Assembly (NCBI GenBank): GCA_029213005.1
Contig: JARGPI010000011.1
Coordinates: forward strand, 124,001-188,000
Length of the DNA stretch: 64,000 bases
Direction: 5' to 3'
Source of the DNA: Verrucomicrobiales bacterium
GTDB taxonomy: Bacteria; Verrucomicrobiota; Verrucomicrobiia; Verrucomicrobiales; DEV007
Of this stretch, positions 55,271 to 63,805 are shown piece after piece; positions within the stretch are counted from its first letter, which is position 1, and the number at the start of each line of letters is the position of its first letter. The notes below the pieces were generated by a model. That model had not been told where the DNA came from. It saw only the letters and a program-made list of their open reading frames with translations, and did not search any database. The position numbers and the translations under genes were made by a program.

Positions 55271-56959
55271 ATGAAAACCGCCTACTCGATTATTCTTCTT
55301 TATTCCGGATTTCTGATCACCGCCAATGCTATCGAAATCCTGCCGCTGAATTATTCCCCCGGCCTGGTGGTGACAGAATACCCACGCAACGAAAAACAGG
55401 ATGGAACAGGCCCGTCCAACTACGTAAAACCTGAAGATCTTGGCGAGTCCATTGGTAATCGATACCTGGTACCGTCATTATCAGGCTGGAAATACGAGAC
55501 AACCCGGAATGCGGTCGCAAAGGGTATGCTGAAGGTCAATAAAGCCGGGGAATACCACTTTATGACCGATTCTTATTACGATCGCAACGTTCTGAAAATC
55601 GCAGGGGAAACGGTCTGTTCTCATCGAGATGGCGGGACCGCCGTCGGAACGATAAATCTTGAAGCCGGCCTCACCGCTATTGAAAGTATCGGCTATGTTG
55701 ATGCGCGGGGCAGCACCCTGGGCATTGTCGTGAAATGGAAGCCTCCCGGCCAACGCGAATTCAGCGAGATACCTCCGGAGCTTCTCCTTCACACGCCTAT
55801 TGCCGGGGTGGATTTCCGGAAAACTGATGTCGAACAAGTTAAAAAAGTCGAAGATCAAAGCCTTCGCGCTCGATGGTTAACCGTTGTCGCAAAGGATTTT
55901 GTGATCGAAACCTACAAAAACGGTAAACGAATTCCTGACAGCGATCGAAAGTTGTTACTCGATCGGTTTGGCGCGACCGCCGAACAAATCAATACCGAAT
56001 TAAAAGCCGGGGACTGGCTCGTATTTCATGTCGCTCACAACAGACTGCGCCACAAAGGTTCAAAATTTTTCGCCGTAGCGGGCTCACTGGACGAAGAGAA
56101 TTTCGGCTTTGTTTCCAACCCAAAGTCGGAAAACTGGAGTGTGTGTGACAGCCCGGTTTTATCCGCAGAATTTATTCGCCACCGCGAAATGGGAACTGAG
56201 TCCCGGGCTATGAAAATCGAGCGTCCCTGGGAAGAAGGCATGAAGTTCATGAAGAAATATACCGGTAGAGATTTTCCGGGCGAAGGTGTGTGGGGAACCG
56301 CACCTTCCACCTGGATCAAATATACCGTTCCTGAAGTCCCCGAACCGATCAAAGGCCTGCCGAAACCTCAAATCACTATTGAGGAGAAACCCGAGCCGGA
56401 AAAGAAGAAACCGCTCGATCCGGATGATCCTGACCTTGCGATCCTCAATCCCAAAAGATGGCCGGTCCAGGTCGTTTCAGCCAACTACGGAACGGGAGGA
56501 AAAAATGCCGACGTCACTACTATCGTTAAAGATCTTGTCGAAGTGAAGCCCCGCTTTTTCGCAGCCAATCCGGGCCATCTCAAAGCGGATCCGAATCCCT
56601 ATTGGAACAAAAGCCTCCACATTGTGTATATGAAAGACGGCGTCCGTCGGGAACAACGTCGCAATGAAAACGAGCACATCCTGCCGGAGAGCTTTTACGG
56701 TCCTCAAGACAGCGGAGAGCTGAGGCGATGGCTAATTGGAACCCGATGGCAGGGCCCCAAAGGCGAAGTTCAGTTTCATCCTAACAGTTTACTCACGGGC
56801 CCCGGATTGAAAGGCAACGCTGACTGGAAGGTCGATTCCGCCACTCAACTGAAGATCATTTGGCCCGGAGAAAAAGCGGCTGAGTTTCGATTCGACTACA
56901 CCTGGTCGAGCTTCCGCATCCCATCTGATGCGGCGAATAATTACCGAATCATGAAATAG
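55271..56959 (+). CDS. Secreted protein with PA14-like domain
   Basis: 562 residues. Signal peptide (MKTAYSIILLYSGFLITANA). Residues about 28-165 resemble a PA14-type sugar-binding fold (GEYHFMTDSYYDRNVLKIAG, TINLEAGLTAIESIGY). The middle (about 185-360) is unassigned. Residues about 405-475 have VSANYGTGGKNADVTTIV and NPYWNKSLHIVYMKDGVRRE, a module seen in PVC secreted proteins and sometimes in DnaJ-like ones. A C-terminal lipocalin-like strand set (WLIGTRWQGPKGEVQFHPN) ends the protein. Likely extracytoplasmic carbohydrate binding; function unproven. Confidence 0.7.
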   Translation: MKTAYSIILLYSGFLITANAIEILPLNYSPGLVVTEYPRNEKQDGTGPSNYVKPEDLGESIGNRYLVPSLSGWKYETTRNAVAKGMLKVNKAGEYHFMTDSYYDRNVLKIAGETVCSHRDGGTAVGTINLEAGLTAIESIGYVDARGSTLGIVVKWKPPGQREFSEIPPELLLHTPIAGVDFRKTDVEQVKKVEDQSLRARWLTVVAKDFVIETYKNGKRIPDSDRKLLLDRFGATAEQINTELKAGDWLVFHVAHNRLRHKGSKFFAVAGSLDEENFGFVSNPKSENWSVCDSPVLSAEFIRHREMGTESRAMKIERPWEEGMKFMKKYTGRDFPGEGVWGTAPSTWIKYTVPEVPEPIKGLPKPQITIEEKPEPEKKKPLDPDDPDLAILNPKRWPVQVVSANYGTGGKNADVTTIVKDLVEVKPRFFAANPGHLKADPNPYWNKSLHIVYMKDGVRREQRRNENEHILPESFYGPQDSGELRRWLIGTRWQGPKGEVQFHPNSLLTGPGLKGNADWKVDSATQLKIIWPGEKAAEFRFDYTWSSFRIPSDAANNYRIMK

Positions 56960-56966
56960 CCTGTCG

Positions 56967-57875
56967 CTACCCGATTCCGAGTTCTTTGAGGTGTTGAGCA
57001 ATCTGCTCCCGCTCAGCTTCGCGGAAGCGATGAAAGGGAGCTGCCATAAAATCGTCGCAGATGCCGAGGATCGACAGAGCACACTTCAGTCCTTTGATAA
57101 TCGCCGAACCATGTTGCCCGACATGATAGATCGATTCGGATAACTCCAGGACCCGGCGGCTCAGCTCACGGGTCTTTTCAAGATCTCCGGCTTTCGCTGC
57201 TTTATAGAGATTGACATACAGGGAAGGGTACAAATTAGCCCCGCCGTTTACTCCTCCATGACCGCCCAGCAGCACGGTTTCCGCGAGAATTTCCTCCGGC
57301 CCGACAAGCAGTGACCAGTCGGGACGACGCTCCGCAGCGAGGTGTTGCATTTTCCGGAAGTAGGTAAGATCTCCGGAGCTGTCCTTGAGCCCGATGACCT
57401 TTTCGCAATCCATCGCCCACTCCACTACCATTCTGGAAAATGATACTTTAGTCAGCGAAGGCATATTGTAGAGCATCAGAGGAAGGGGCAGCTCGGGGAC
57501 CAACTGTTCGATATATTCCCGCAACTCCGGTTGCCCCGCGGGAAAGTAAAAAGGAGCGGAGGTTACCACGGCATCAGCTCCATACCCGGCCGAGGCCTGT
57601 GCCAGGGCGACGGATTCGACAATCGAGGTATCAGTGATCCCGACCAGCACCGGAATTCGACCGTTCACCAACTGACAGGTTTTCTCCACCAGTTCGCGGC
57701 GGAGGCGGTAACTGAGGCTCGGCGCCTCCCCGGTGGTTCCGAGAACGAAGATACCACTCACGCCACCTTCGATCAGTCGGTCGACGAGACGTTCCAGTCC
57801 TGCCACGTCGAGAGAATCCCGACCGGTTAAAGGGGTAATCATTGGCGGGACAATGCCCTGATAAGTTGGCTCCAT
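56967..57875 (-). CDS. Dihydrodipicolinate synthase/N-acetylneuraminate lyase family protein
   Basis: 302 residues, DapA/NanA TIM barrel. Motifs: FVLGTTGEAPSLS (the GTTGE anion site), the catalytic Tyr in MLYNMPSLTKV and Schiff-base Lys in VIGLKDSSGDLTYF (near residue 162). The G-[IV]-GG.. end and HGGVNGGANLYPSL are typical. The Arg that would define true DHDPS is not evident to me, so it could be a sugar-acid aldolase or lyase rather than the lysine enzyme. Confidence 0.87.
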   Translation of the reverse strand: MEPTYQGIVPPMITPLTGRDSLDVAGLERLVDRLIEGGVSGIFVLGTTGEAPSLSYRLRRELVEKTCQLVNGRIPVLVGITDTSIVESVALAQASAGYGADAVVTSAPFYFPAGQPELREYIEQLVPELPLPLMLYNMPSLTKVSFSRMVVEWAMDCEKVIGLKDSSGDLTYFRKMQHLAAERRPDWSLLVGPEEILAETVLLGGHGGVNGGANLYPSLYVNLYKAAKAGDLEKTRELSRRVLELSESIYHVGQHGSAIIKGLKCALSILGICDDFMAAPFHRFREAEREQIAQHLKELGIG

Positions 57876-58231
57876 TTGTCGTCACTCGCATACGCTCGGA
57901 GAAATGTAAACTGCGCTTGTGCGGTTCCCGATTTTTTTGTGAGCAGTGGGTTATCCACAGGCAAGCCCCGCGAGGTAGAGGAATCATTAAGGATTCTTCC
58001 CGCTTAGGTTCAGTCTAAACCCATGCGACTCGGACAGTCATTCGGAAACTCTTGTTCTTGCTCCTGCTCTTGCTCTTGCTCCAGATGCGTTAGAACAAGA
58101 ATAAGAGCAGGAGCAAGAACAAGAGATTGATTGTACCCTGTACAAAATCAGACTGTACAGGGTACAATCATCCCCTTTCGGTGCAAAGATTCCCTTTACT
58201 GGACGCCCGCCGCAGCTAGTTTTGCCGCGAT
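57876..58231. other. 356-bp intergenic repeat region
   Basis: The spacer between the divergent dapA-like and plsC genes is mostly repeats: the companion motif (57975-58004), an inverted repeat of CTCTTGTTCTTGCTCCTGCT type (58049-58125) and the TGTAC palindrome pair (58128-58170). No coding sequence is credible. Confidence 0.6.
57975..58170. repeat. TGTACAGGGTACA palindromic repeat, copy C, with companion motif and TTGCTC inverted repeat
   Basis: Starts with GTAGAGGAATCATTAAGGAT (57975-57994) and TTCCCGCT, as in copy B. A 23-bp perfect inverted repeat follows: 58049-58071 and 58103-58125. It ends with TGATTGTACCCTGTACA (58128-58144) mirrored by 58154-58170. Order is companion first and palindrome last, the reverse of copy B. 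Confidence 0.85.
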
Positions 58232-58870
58232 ATGGTTTATTGGATCATGAAAAATCTTTGCGGGATTTACGCAAAGACCTATCTCAACTACAAAGTTTAT
58301 AACCGGGAACGCCTCCGCGGTCTGAACGATGGCGGCTATGTGGTGGCCTCAAATCACGTCAGTTTTCTGGATCCGCCGCTGGTGGGAATCGCTTTTCCGG
58401 AGAATATTTACTATTTCGCGCGCAAAACGCTCTTTGATAAACCCTTTGCCAGCTGGATGCTGCATCGGATGTGGGCCATCCCGGTCGATCAGGCGAGACC
58501 GGAGATGTCGACGCTGAAAAAGATCATCCAGCTGCTCAAAGACGGCGAAAAAGTGGTTATCTTCCCTGAGGGCGAGAGAACTTACGACGGCAATCTCAAA
58601 GAAGTCGGCCAGTCCGGCGTGGGAATGATCGTGGAGAAATCGAAAGCAAAAGTGCTCCCGGTTCGCCTCTTCGGCCCCGAAAAAGCTCTGCCAAGGAACA
58701 GCAAAAAAGTCGTCAAGGTTCCCGTGACCATGGTTGTGGGCGAGCCGATGGATCTATCGGACCTGATCAACGACAAAACGATCGACAAGCGCACCAAATA
58801 CGAGGCAATCACCGCCCGGATCATGGATGCGATTCGCGAAATCGAATGTCCTGAGGAGCGGAAAGTGTAG
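58232..58870 (+). CDS. plsC: 1-acyl-sn-glycerol-3-phosphate acyltransferase (PlsC-like)
   Basis: 212 residues. The acyltransferase motif I is ASNHVSFLDPPLVG (HX4D), motif II FARKTLFDKPF, motif III VVIFPEGERTYDG and motif IV region KVLPVRLFG. It acylates lysophosphatidate at the inner membrane in phospholipid synthesis. No TM helix is obvious beyond an N-terminal amphipathic stretch. Located next to repeat DNA; monocistronic. Confidence 0.92.
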   Translation: MVYWIMKNLCGIYAKTYLNYKVYNRERLRGLNDGGYVVASNHVSFLDPPLVGIAFPENIYYFARKTLFDKPFASWMLHRMWAIPVDQARPEMSTLKKIIQLLKDGEKVVIFPEGERTYDGNLKEVGQSGVGMIVEKSKAKVLPVRLFGPEKALPRNSKKVVKVPVTMVVGEPMDLSDLINDKTIDKRTKYEAITARIMDAIREIECPEERKV

Positions 58871-58881
58871 TCCGCCGGAAT

Positions 58882-59979
58882 TTACCAGGTGTGCAATTTA
58901 TCCGCTGACGAAATCCCGCCGATGTCATCGAGCAGGGCTGCCACTTTCGTTCTCCAGAGCGCGTAATCCGGTTCGCCACGGGGCGATGCGGTTTGGGGGA
59001 AAAAGATGTAGGAAACGGTCACATCGCTCACCGCGCGATTTCGGCCGTTGGCTTCCGGATTGATCCCGCGAGCAATTTTCAAAGACGCCTCGCCAACCTT
59101 ATCTTTCGGGCCGGCATCGCCGAGAATGGCGGGGTAGATCTTATCTTTGTAGATCACAGCCGCATAATCACCCATGTGCGGCGACCAGGGAGCACTCTTA
59201 TTCACCCAGGGCGCCGGGAGCACCACAAACGGATCTTTGGTCGCCTCGAGATAACGACGCGCCTCCAGTCCACCGCGTGTTCCCGATCCCATTCCGCGCG
59301 ATTTCAGCCGGTAGATCTGGCTGTCCACGGTGCTCAGAATCTCACGCCAAACGACCCCGGCGTCTCCCTTTTGCTTCTCCACCACGGTCTCGCGAAAAGC
59401 CTGCAACTCTTTGATCGCACCCGGATAATACTCCAGAAACGGATTTGCCGGAACGGTGCTTTCGCGCGCCCAGGAATAAGAAGTCTCCGGCAGAAACCAG
59501 TCTGAAGTCCGCGCCAAATCATAGTCCCCAATCTTCGGGGAACGGCCGGGGTCGGATCCATCCGTCACCACATCCATGTCGCCCTGAACCCACAGCGCAA
59601 TTCTACCCGTGTCGGGATGCTTAAGCCGGAGAACCGTCTCGCAGTCACAGAAATTGTGGTTCGTCGGGTAGCTTCCGCTTTTGAGAAGATACATCTTCCG
59701 ATCGTAGAGTTCCTTATACCGGGACGACACCTCTGCGGTCTCGATCAGCTTGGTAAAATCCTTCAGAAGCACCGGCAAATTGGGATTGATTTTCGCCAGC
59801 TCCGTAGGCGACTGATTCGCTTTGGGACGGAGAATCTTCATCGTCTCAATGTAGTTTCCGCCGGACCGGATCTGAGAACTGTATTTCAATCCTTCCTCAA
59901 TTTCATAATTATTAGACTTAACCTGACTGAAACCCAGAATAGGCAGGAGCACGGCGATCGGAAAATAACAATGTTTCAT
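58882..59979 (-). CDS. Secreted GH75 (fungal-type chitosanase)-like protein
   Basis: 365 residues with a signal peptide (MKHCYFPIAVLLPILGFSQV, ending near residue 22). The C-terminal half resembles family 75 chitosanases: IALWVQGDMDVVTDGSDPGR, KIGDYDLARTSDWF, NPFLEYYPGAIKELQAF and GDYAAVIYKDKIYPAILGDAGPKDKVGEASLKIA in parts, with the Asp (GDAGP) and Glu (VGEAS) at positions fitting the catalytic pair. The match is by motif only; substrate (chitosan or another polyamino-sugar) is not certain. The GH75-like part is preceded by a helical region (about 25-95). Confidence 0.78.
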   Translation of the reverse strand: MKHCYFPIAVLLPILGFSQVKSNNYEIEEGLKYSSQIRSGGNYIETMKILRPKANQSPTELAKINPNLPVLLKDFTKLIETAEVSSRYKELYDRKMYLLKSGSYPTNHNFCDCETVLRLKHPDTGRIALWVQGDMDVVTDGSDPGRSPKIGDYDLARTSDWFLPETSYSWARESTVPANPFLEYYPGAIKELQAFRETVVEKQKGDAGVVWREILSTVDSQIYRLKSRGMGSGTRGGLEARRYLEATKDPFVVLPAPWVNKSAPWSPHMGDYAAVIYKDKIYPAILGDAGPKDKVGEASLKIARGINPEANGRNRAVSDVTVSYIFFPQTASPRGEPDYALWRTKVAALLDDIGGISSADKLHTW

Positions 59980-60199
59980 AGAACGAAGGAGAGAAGACTC
60001 TCAAGCAATAACGTCGAAATTTGGATCTGAATAGAATCAAACGCCACCGTTTTCAAAGACGGATCGCCGCTTGACGAAGCTCACCGACCAACTACGTGAA
60101 CATGGTAAACTTTTTAATTATGATAATTTATTAAAACTGTGTTGAATAAATGAGTATCCTGTGAAAAAATGCGGAACCGATATTCTTAGGTTTTGCGAT
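59980..60199. promoter_or_regulatory. AT-rich divergent promoter region
   Basis: 220-nt spacer between the GH75-like and response-regulator genes. The segment 60105-60160 is very AT-rich (TTAATTATGATAATTTATTA) and is the probable promoter for the plus-strand gene. Confidence 0.35.
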
Positions 60200-61120
60200 A
60201 TGACGACCCTTTATTCAGACGATCCCAGCGTCGAACTTTCCCCTGACGAACTGAGCCTGACTGAAGCCGGAATATTGGTTATTGATGAGGATCCCGCCTT
60301 CCAACTGGGGCTGAAAACCTTCCTCAAAGAATACGTCGGTTTTGAAAAAGTTTTCACCGCCCGAAACGGGAAAGACGCCATCGAGATGATCGAAAAGGAA
60401 GAGTCGATCGAGCTTTTAACGGTCGATTTTCAAATGCCGGTAATGGACGGCATTCAAATGCTGCAGCACCTCCAGAAAAGTGCGCCCCGACCACTCGGAG
60501 TGACCATGATCACCGGTTTTCCCTCGGATGAATTGAAGAAGCAGTTTGCCGAGCTGACGTCCTCGACCCTGCTCACCAACCATTTTCTTTCCAAACCCGT
60601 CGAGTTCGAAAAACTCGAACCCGTCATTCTGGAATCCTACGAAGATCTGAGACGCTCCCGGATGCTGACCGAGACGATGACCGGCGGGGACGAGGAACAG
60701 GATGACTCCTCCCTCAGCGAGTTGAACGCGATGGCGCTCGCCGCTTCCAACCGCGAGTTACTGGCGAAGATTGATCGCCTCGAAGAGAAACTCGATCAAA
60801 ATGCCAAGGCACTTCGGGACCTCGCCAAACCCCGTTTTTTCAGTTCTTTCATCGGCGAAATTTTGAAACTCCTGATCGCTGCGGCGATTGCCTACTTTGT
60901 CTGGCAGAGCGGGTTTCTGAGCAAGCTGCAGGAGAAATTTAAATCAGTGCCCCACCCTGCGTCGGAAGTTGAAGCTCCCGCTTCGGCCCCGGCACCAATT
61001 GCCCCGGCCGATACCAAACCCTCCGACTCGAGCCCGGAAGTGACCGGGCCCGCTCCCGAAATCACGATCGATTCATTCGAGGAACCGCTGCCCGAGACTG
61101 AACCGTTACAAAGCCAGTAG
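60200..61120 (+). CDS. Response regulator with C-terminal membrane anchor
   Basis: 306 residues from the ATG at 60200; a GTG at 60161 would add 13. A receiver domain occupies residues about 20-150: ILVIDEDPAFQLGLKTFL (Asp/Glu pair), ELLTVDFQMPVMDGIQML with the phosphoacceptor Asp, VTMITGFPSDE and SKPVEFEKLEP. A coiled coil follows (NRELLAKIDRLEEKLDQNAK), then one TM helix (ILKLLIAAAIAYFVWQ, about 220-240) and an acidic, Pro/Ala-rich tail, presumably periplasmic. A receiver tethered to the membrane by a C-terminal helix and lacking a DNA-binding output is unusual. Partner kinase unknown; the 1423-residue hybrid kinase is a distant candidate. Confidence 0.8.
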   Translation: MTTLYSDDPSVELSPDELSLTEAGILVIDEDPAFQLGLKTFLKEYVGFEKVFTARNGKDAIEMIEKEESIELLTVDFQMPVMDGIQMLQHLQKSAPRPLGVTMITGFPSDELKKQFAELTSSTLLTNHFLSKPVEFEKLEPVILESYEDLRRSRMLTETMTGGDEEQDDSSLSELNAMALAASNRELLAKIDRLEEKLDQNAKALRDLAKPRFFSSFIGEILKLLIAAAIAYFVWQSGFLSKLQEKFKSVPHPASEVEAPASAPAPIAPADTKPSDSSPEVTGPAPEITIDSFEEPLPETEPLQSQ

Positions 61121-61204
61121 GCATTTATAATCGTAAGCTGGAAAATTGGTGGCAGTCTGATTAAGGATTCGAAATCGTATCCTTTAATAAACCCAATTTT
61201 CACA

Positions 61205-61633
61205 ATGAGCGATCACACAGACGATAACCACCCCCACAACGATCAGGAGGAGCCTCAGGTCGAAAATGAAGCCTCTTCCGATGGCGGATCCGCGGTCCCT
61301 CCAAACAATCCAACAGAGGCACTGCGAGCTTTCAAAGATAAAGCGTCGGAAGCTTTCAAATCCGGCTCCAAAGATGCACGGGAATCGTTCGAACAATCAT
61401 TTCCCAAAGCCAAAGAGGAATTTTCCAAAGGAATCAATGATGCCTCCTATGCCATCGGCTATGCGGTATCATTCGGCACCACATTAATCAAAGAATTCAC
61501 TCCGGAAACGGTTAACGAAGGTTTCGAGAGAGGTCGACAAGCCGGGACCAGAGCCGCCGACGAAGTAATCCAACATCGTCGCGCGAACCACACCGGAGAC
61601 ACGCCTGAAGAACCGGATCCCGCCGGAGCCTGA
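61205..61633 (+). CDS. Hypothetical protein with amphipathic helices
   Basis: 142 residues. A disordered acidic N-terminus (HTDDNHPHNDQEEPQVENE) precedes helical stretches (TEALRAFKDKASEAFKSGSK, DARESFEQSFPKAKEEFSKG). The weakly hydrophobic ASYAIGYAVSFGTTLIKEF may sit on membrane. No family recognised. It lies 84 nt after the membrane-anchored response regulator on the same strand and ends with a terminator, so the two may form a unit. Confidence 0.7.
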   Translation: MSDHTDDNHPHNDQEEPQVENEASSDGGSAVPPNNPTEALRAFKDKASEAFKSGSKDARESFEQSFPKAKEEFSKGINDASYAIGYAVSFGTTLIKEFTPETVNEGFERGRQAGTRAADEVIQHRRANHTGDTPEEPDPAGA

Positions 61634-61674
61634 TAAGCTTTCTTTAGTTAGAACAACAACGACAACAACAACCG

Positions 61675-61713
61675 AAAGGGACGCCCGGGCAGCAATGCCT
61701 CAGCGTCCCTTTT
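61675..61713 (+). terminator. Intrinsic-type terminator after the hypothetical gene
   Basis: AAAGGGACGC (61675-61684) pairs with GCGTCCCTTT (61703-61712) and is followed by a short T stretch. It sits about 40 nt after the stop, following a (CAA)n-rich stretch. Confidence 0.65.
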
Positions 61714-61727
61714 GCGGTACCGTTGCC

Positions 61728-62990
61728 TCAACCCCCACCCTGGTCACCAGCGCGAATTCTCTCTCTGATGATCGCAGGCTTAAACACCATCCACGTGAGG
61801 AGCAGCCCGAACAGACAGGTGATGAAAGGTTTCCACCAGATTTTTGTTATCTTATAGAAATCGCCATAGTTATCCGATCCGAGACCTAGCGCAATCGCAA
61901 CGAGCCCCCAGGCTATCCAGTCCTTTTTGCCATCGCGAAACATCATTGCCGCCATGATCCCAAGGTAGGGAGCCACTATCAAATAGGAATTGGTTTCGGT
62001 CCGGGGATTAAAGATCATCAAATAGGTCATGGCGAAAGTCGTCGCCAGAAATGTAGCGGTTTTGAAAGGAAACCGACGGTAACAAATATAGCTGACCGCT
62101 AGCGTCCCCAGAGCCGCAATCGTCCGGATCACAAACCAGAAATCAGAAGACAACTTCAGCCCGAAGGTGGAAAACATCGCTGAAATCTCGTCGAACTCAT
62201 TCCAGCCGGGTTTGCTCGCGATCGTCAATTGCTCCACCATCAAACGCCACTGACGGATGGCGTATTCGAAATTCCAGTGGAGAAATCCAAGTGCCATAAA
62301 AATGACCAGCCCAATGATCGATCGCCCCCAGAGCGGACGATTCAGCGCAACGAGAAGCAGAAACGGCACCACTCCGAGCGGCTTCACCGCAATCCCGAGA
62401 ATCAACCAGACGACCGACTCCGTCCATTTCCGATTCGCGAGCCGGGCGCAGGCTAACAATGTCGTCGCCGCAAGCAGTAGGTTAAACTGACCGTTCCCCG
62501 CGGCGGTGATTGTTGCCGGCACGGCGAGTAGGGAAGCGGGAAAAAATATCGAAAAGGTATCTTTTTTCTCGAAGAGAAGACAGACATTCCAAATCGACCA
62601 CCCTAGAAACAGCAGAGCAAAAATCCGGAAGAAAGCCTCCCCGAAACGCAGCGGTATCGTTTCTTTAAACTGCTCCTTAAACGGTCGCTGATTGAATTCC
62701 TGGAGCGGGTCCGGAAACTTCTGCCAGGCAAAGGGCGCATAGAGATAGGCCGATTGCGGGAAGTAGAGAAACCCCGCTCCCGAACTGTCATATAGATCCT
62801 GCTGACTCCACCAGTTGAAAGAGGCGTTACTGTAGTGGTGGGTAATGTTTCGTTCTGTCGGACGGACAAAAGCGATAATGGCGACGACCCCGGCAAAGAG
62901 GAGCCACAGCCTGACAGCGTATAACTTTGATCGATTGTTCCAAATGATGTCGCGGCAGAAATTAACCAGCTTCATCATTCCTTTCAGCAT
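61728..62990 (-). CDS. GT87/DUF2029-type polytopic glycosyltransferase-like protein
   Basis: 420 residues with about ten membrane helices. An N-terminal helix ([17 protein letters not shown]) is followed by a periplasmic loop with [24 protein letters not shown] Asp, and then by [38 protein letters not shown] and [20 protein letters not shown]. This is the GT-C polytopic layout of DUF2029/mannosyltransferase-like families, using lipid-linked donors. Precise donor and acceptor unknown. It overlaps the queH end by up to 29 nt; starts at 62978 or 62975 are also possible. Confidence 0.85.
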   Translation of the reverse strand: MLKGMMKLVNFCRDIIWNNRSKLYAVRLWLLFAGVVAIIAFVRPTERNITHHYSNASFNWWSQQDLYDSSGAGFLYFPQSAYLYAPFAWQKFPDPLQEFNQRPFKEQFKETIPLRFGEAFFRIFALLFLGWSIWNVCLLFEKKDTFSIFFPASLLAVPATITAAGNGQFNLLLAATTLLACARLANRKWTESVVWLILGIAVKPLGVVPFLLLVALNRPLWGRSIIGLVIFMALGFLHWNFEYAIRQWRLMVEQLTIASKPGWNEFDEISAMFSTFGLKLSSDFWFVIRTIAALGTLAVSYICYRRFPFKTATFLATTFAMTYLMIFNPRTETNSYLIVAPYLGIMAAMMFRDGKKDWIAWGLVAIALGLGSDNYGDFYKITKIWWKPFITCLFGLLLTWMVFKPAIIRERIRAGDQGGG

Positions 62991-63690
62991 CTTCGACTAC
63001 CGCGTCCCGGCCGTAAAATTTCACGAGTCGCTTCACCTTCTGACGCCCCCGCTCTTCGCGTGACTGATTGGTATCCCGCAAGCTGTAGACGCAACCGCAG
63101 TACTCCTGCTGATAGAATTCCTCTTTCTTGGAGAGCTCGATCATTCGCTGGCTGCCGCCCTGCTTTCTCCAGTTGTAGGTCCAGTAGGACATTCCCTCGT
63201 GCCGCTGCGCAGACCGTTCCCCGCAACCGTTGATCTGGTCCATATTTTTCCACCGGGAAATTCCGAGGGTGCTGGAAATCAAATTGAAGCCCCGTTTCGC
63301 CGCCTCATCAGCGGTCACGTCGAACCTCATATCGAAACAAGCCGTACAGCGAATCCCCCGCTCCGGTTCGTGTTCCATTCCTTTGGTGAGGTCGAACCAG
63401 TCGCGCACATTGTAGTCACCGTCGATGAACTCCATCCCGAGCTTCTGAGCGAAGCGGATATTTTCCTCTTTGCGCATCTCATACTCATCCCGGGGATGGA
63501 TATTCGGATTGTAGAAGAAAATGGTGGTTTCGATCTCCGAAGCCGCAAGCGCCTCCATAATCTCGACGGCACAGGGAGCACAGCACGAATGGAGAAACAG
63601 CTTTTTCTCGCCGTTCGGCGTCTCAAGCTTCGGTCTCTCAAAATTATCGGCTGAAAAGCGATTCGTATCGTTAGCTGGCTTTCGTTCCAT
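62962..63690 (-). CDS. queH: Epoxyqueuosine reductase QueH
   Basis: 242 residues. The QueH (formerly DUF208) signatures are HSCCAPC (Cys36, Cys37, Cys40), [29 protein letters not shown], the [17 protein letters not shown] block and [10 protein letters not shown] near the C-terminus. The paired Cys ligands are consistent with the Fe-S cluster of the family. It reduces epoxyqueuosine to queuosine in tRNA. It precedes the polytopic GT gene and overlaps it, an odd pairing with no obvious pathway link. Confidence 0.95.
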   Translation of the reverse strand: MERKPANDTNRFSADNFERPKLETPNGEKKLFLHSCCAPCAVEIMEALAASEIETTIFFYNPNIHPRDEYEMRKEENIRFAQKLGMEFIDGDYNVRDWFDLTKGMEHEPERGIRCTACFDMRFDVTADEAAKRGFNLISSTLGISRWKNMDQINGCGERSAQRHEGMSYWTYNWRKQGGSQRMIELSKKEEFYQQEYCGCVYSLRDTNQSREERGRQKVKRLVKFYGRDAVVEDAERNDEAG

Positions 63691-63805
63691 GACTCACTAG
63701 TTCACGCCAATGGTAACGTCCCCGGCGTCACCTCTCAACCGCGAGTTTTTGCTTTTATCCTCCACCCATTTCGCTAGATTAAACGAAACAGAACAGCCAA
63801 TCGCC

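Noticed and set aside
57876..58231. CRISPR array
   Set aside because: The repeats are inverted and of unequal kinds, with no regular direct repeat/spacer spacing.
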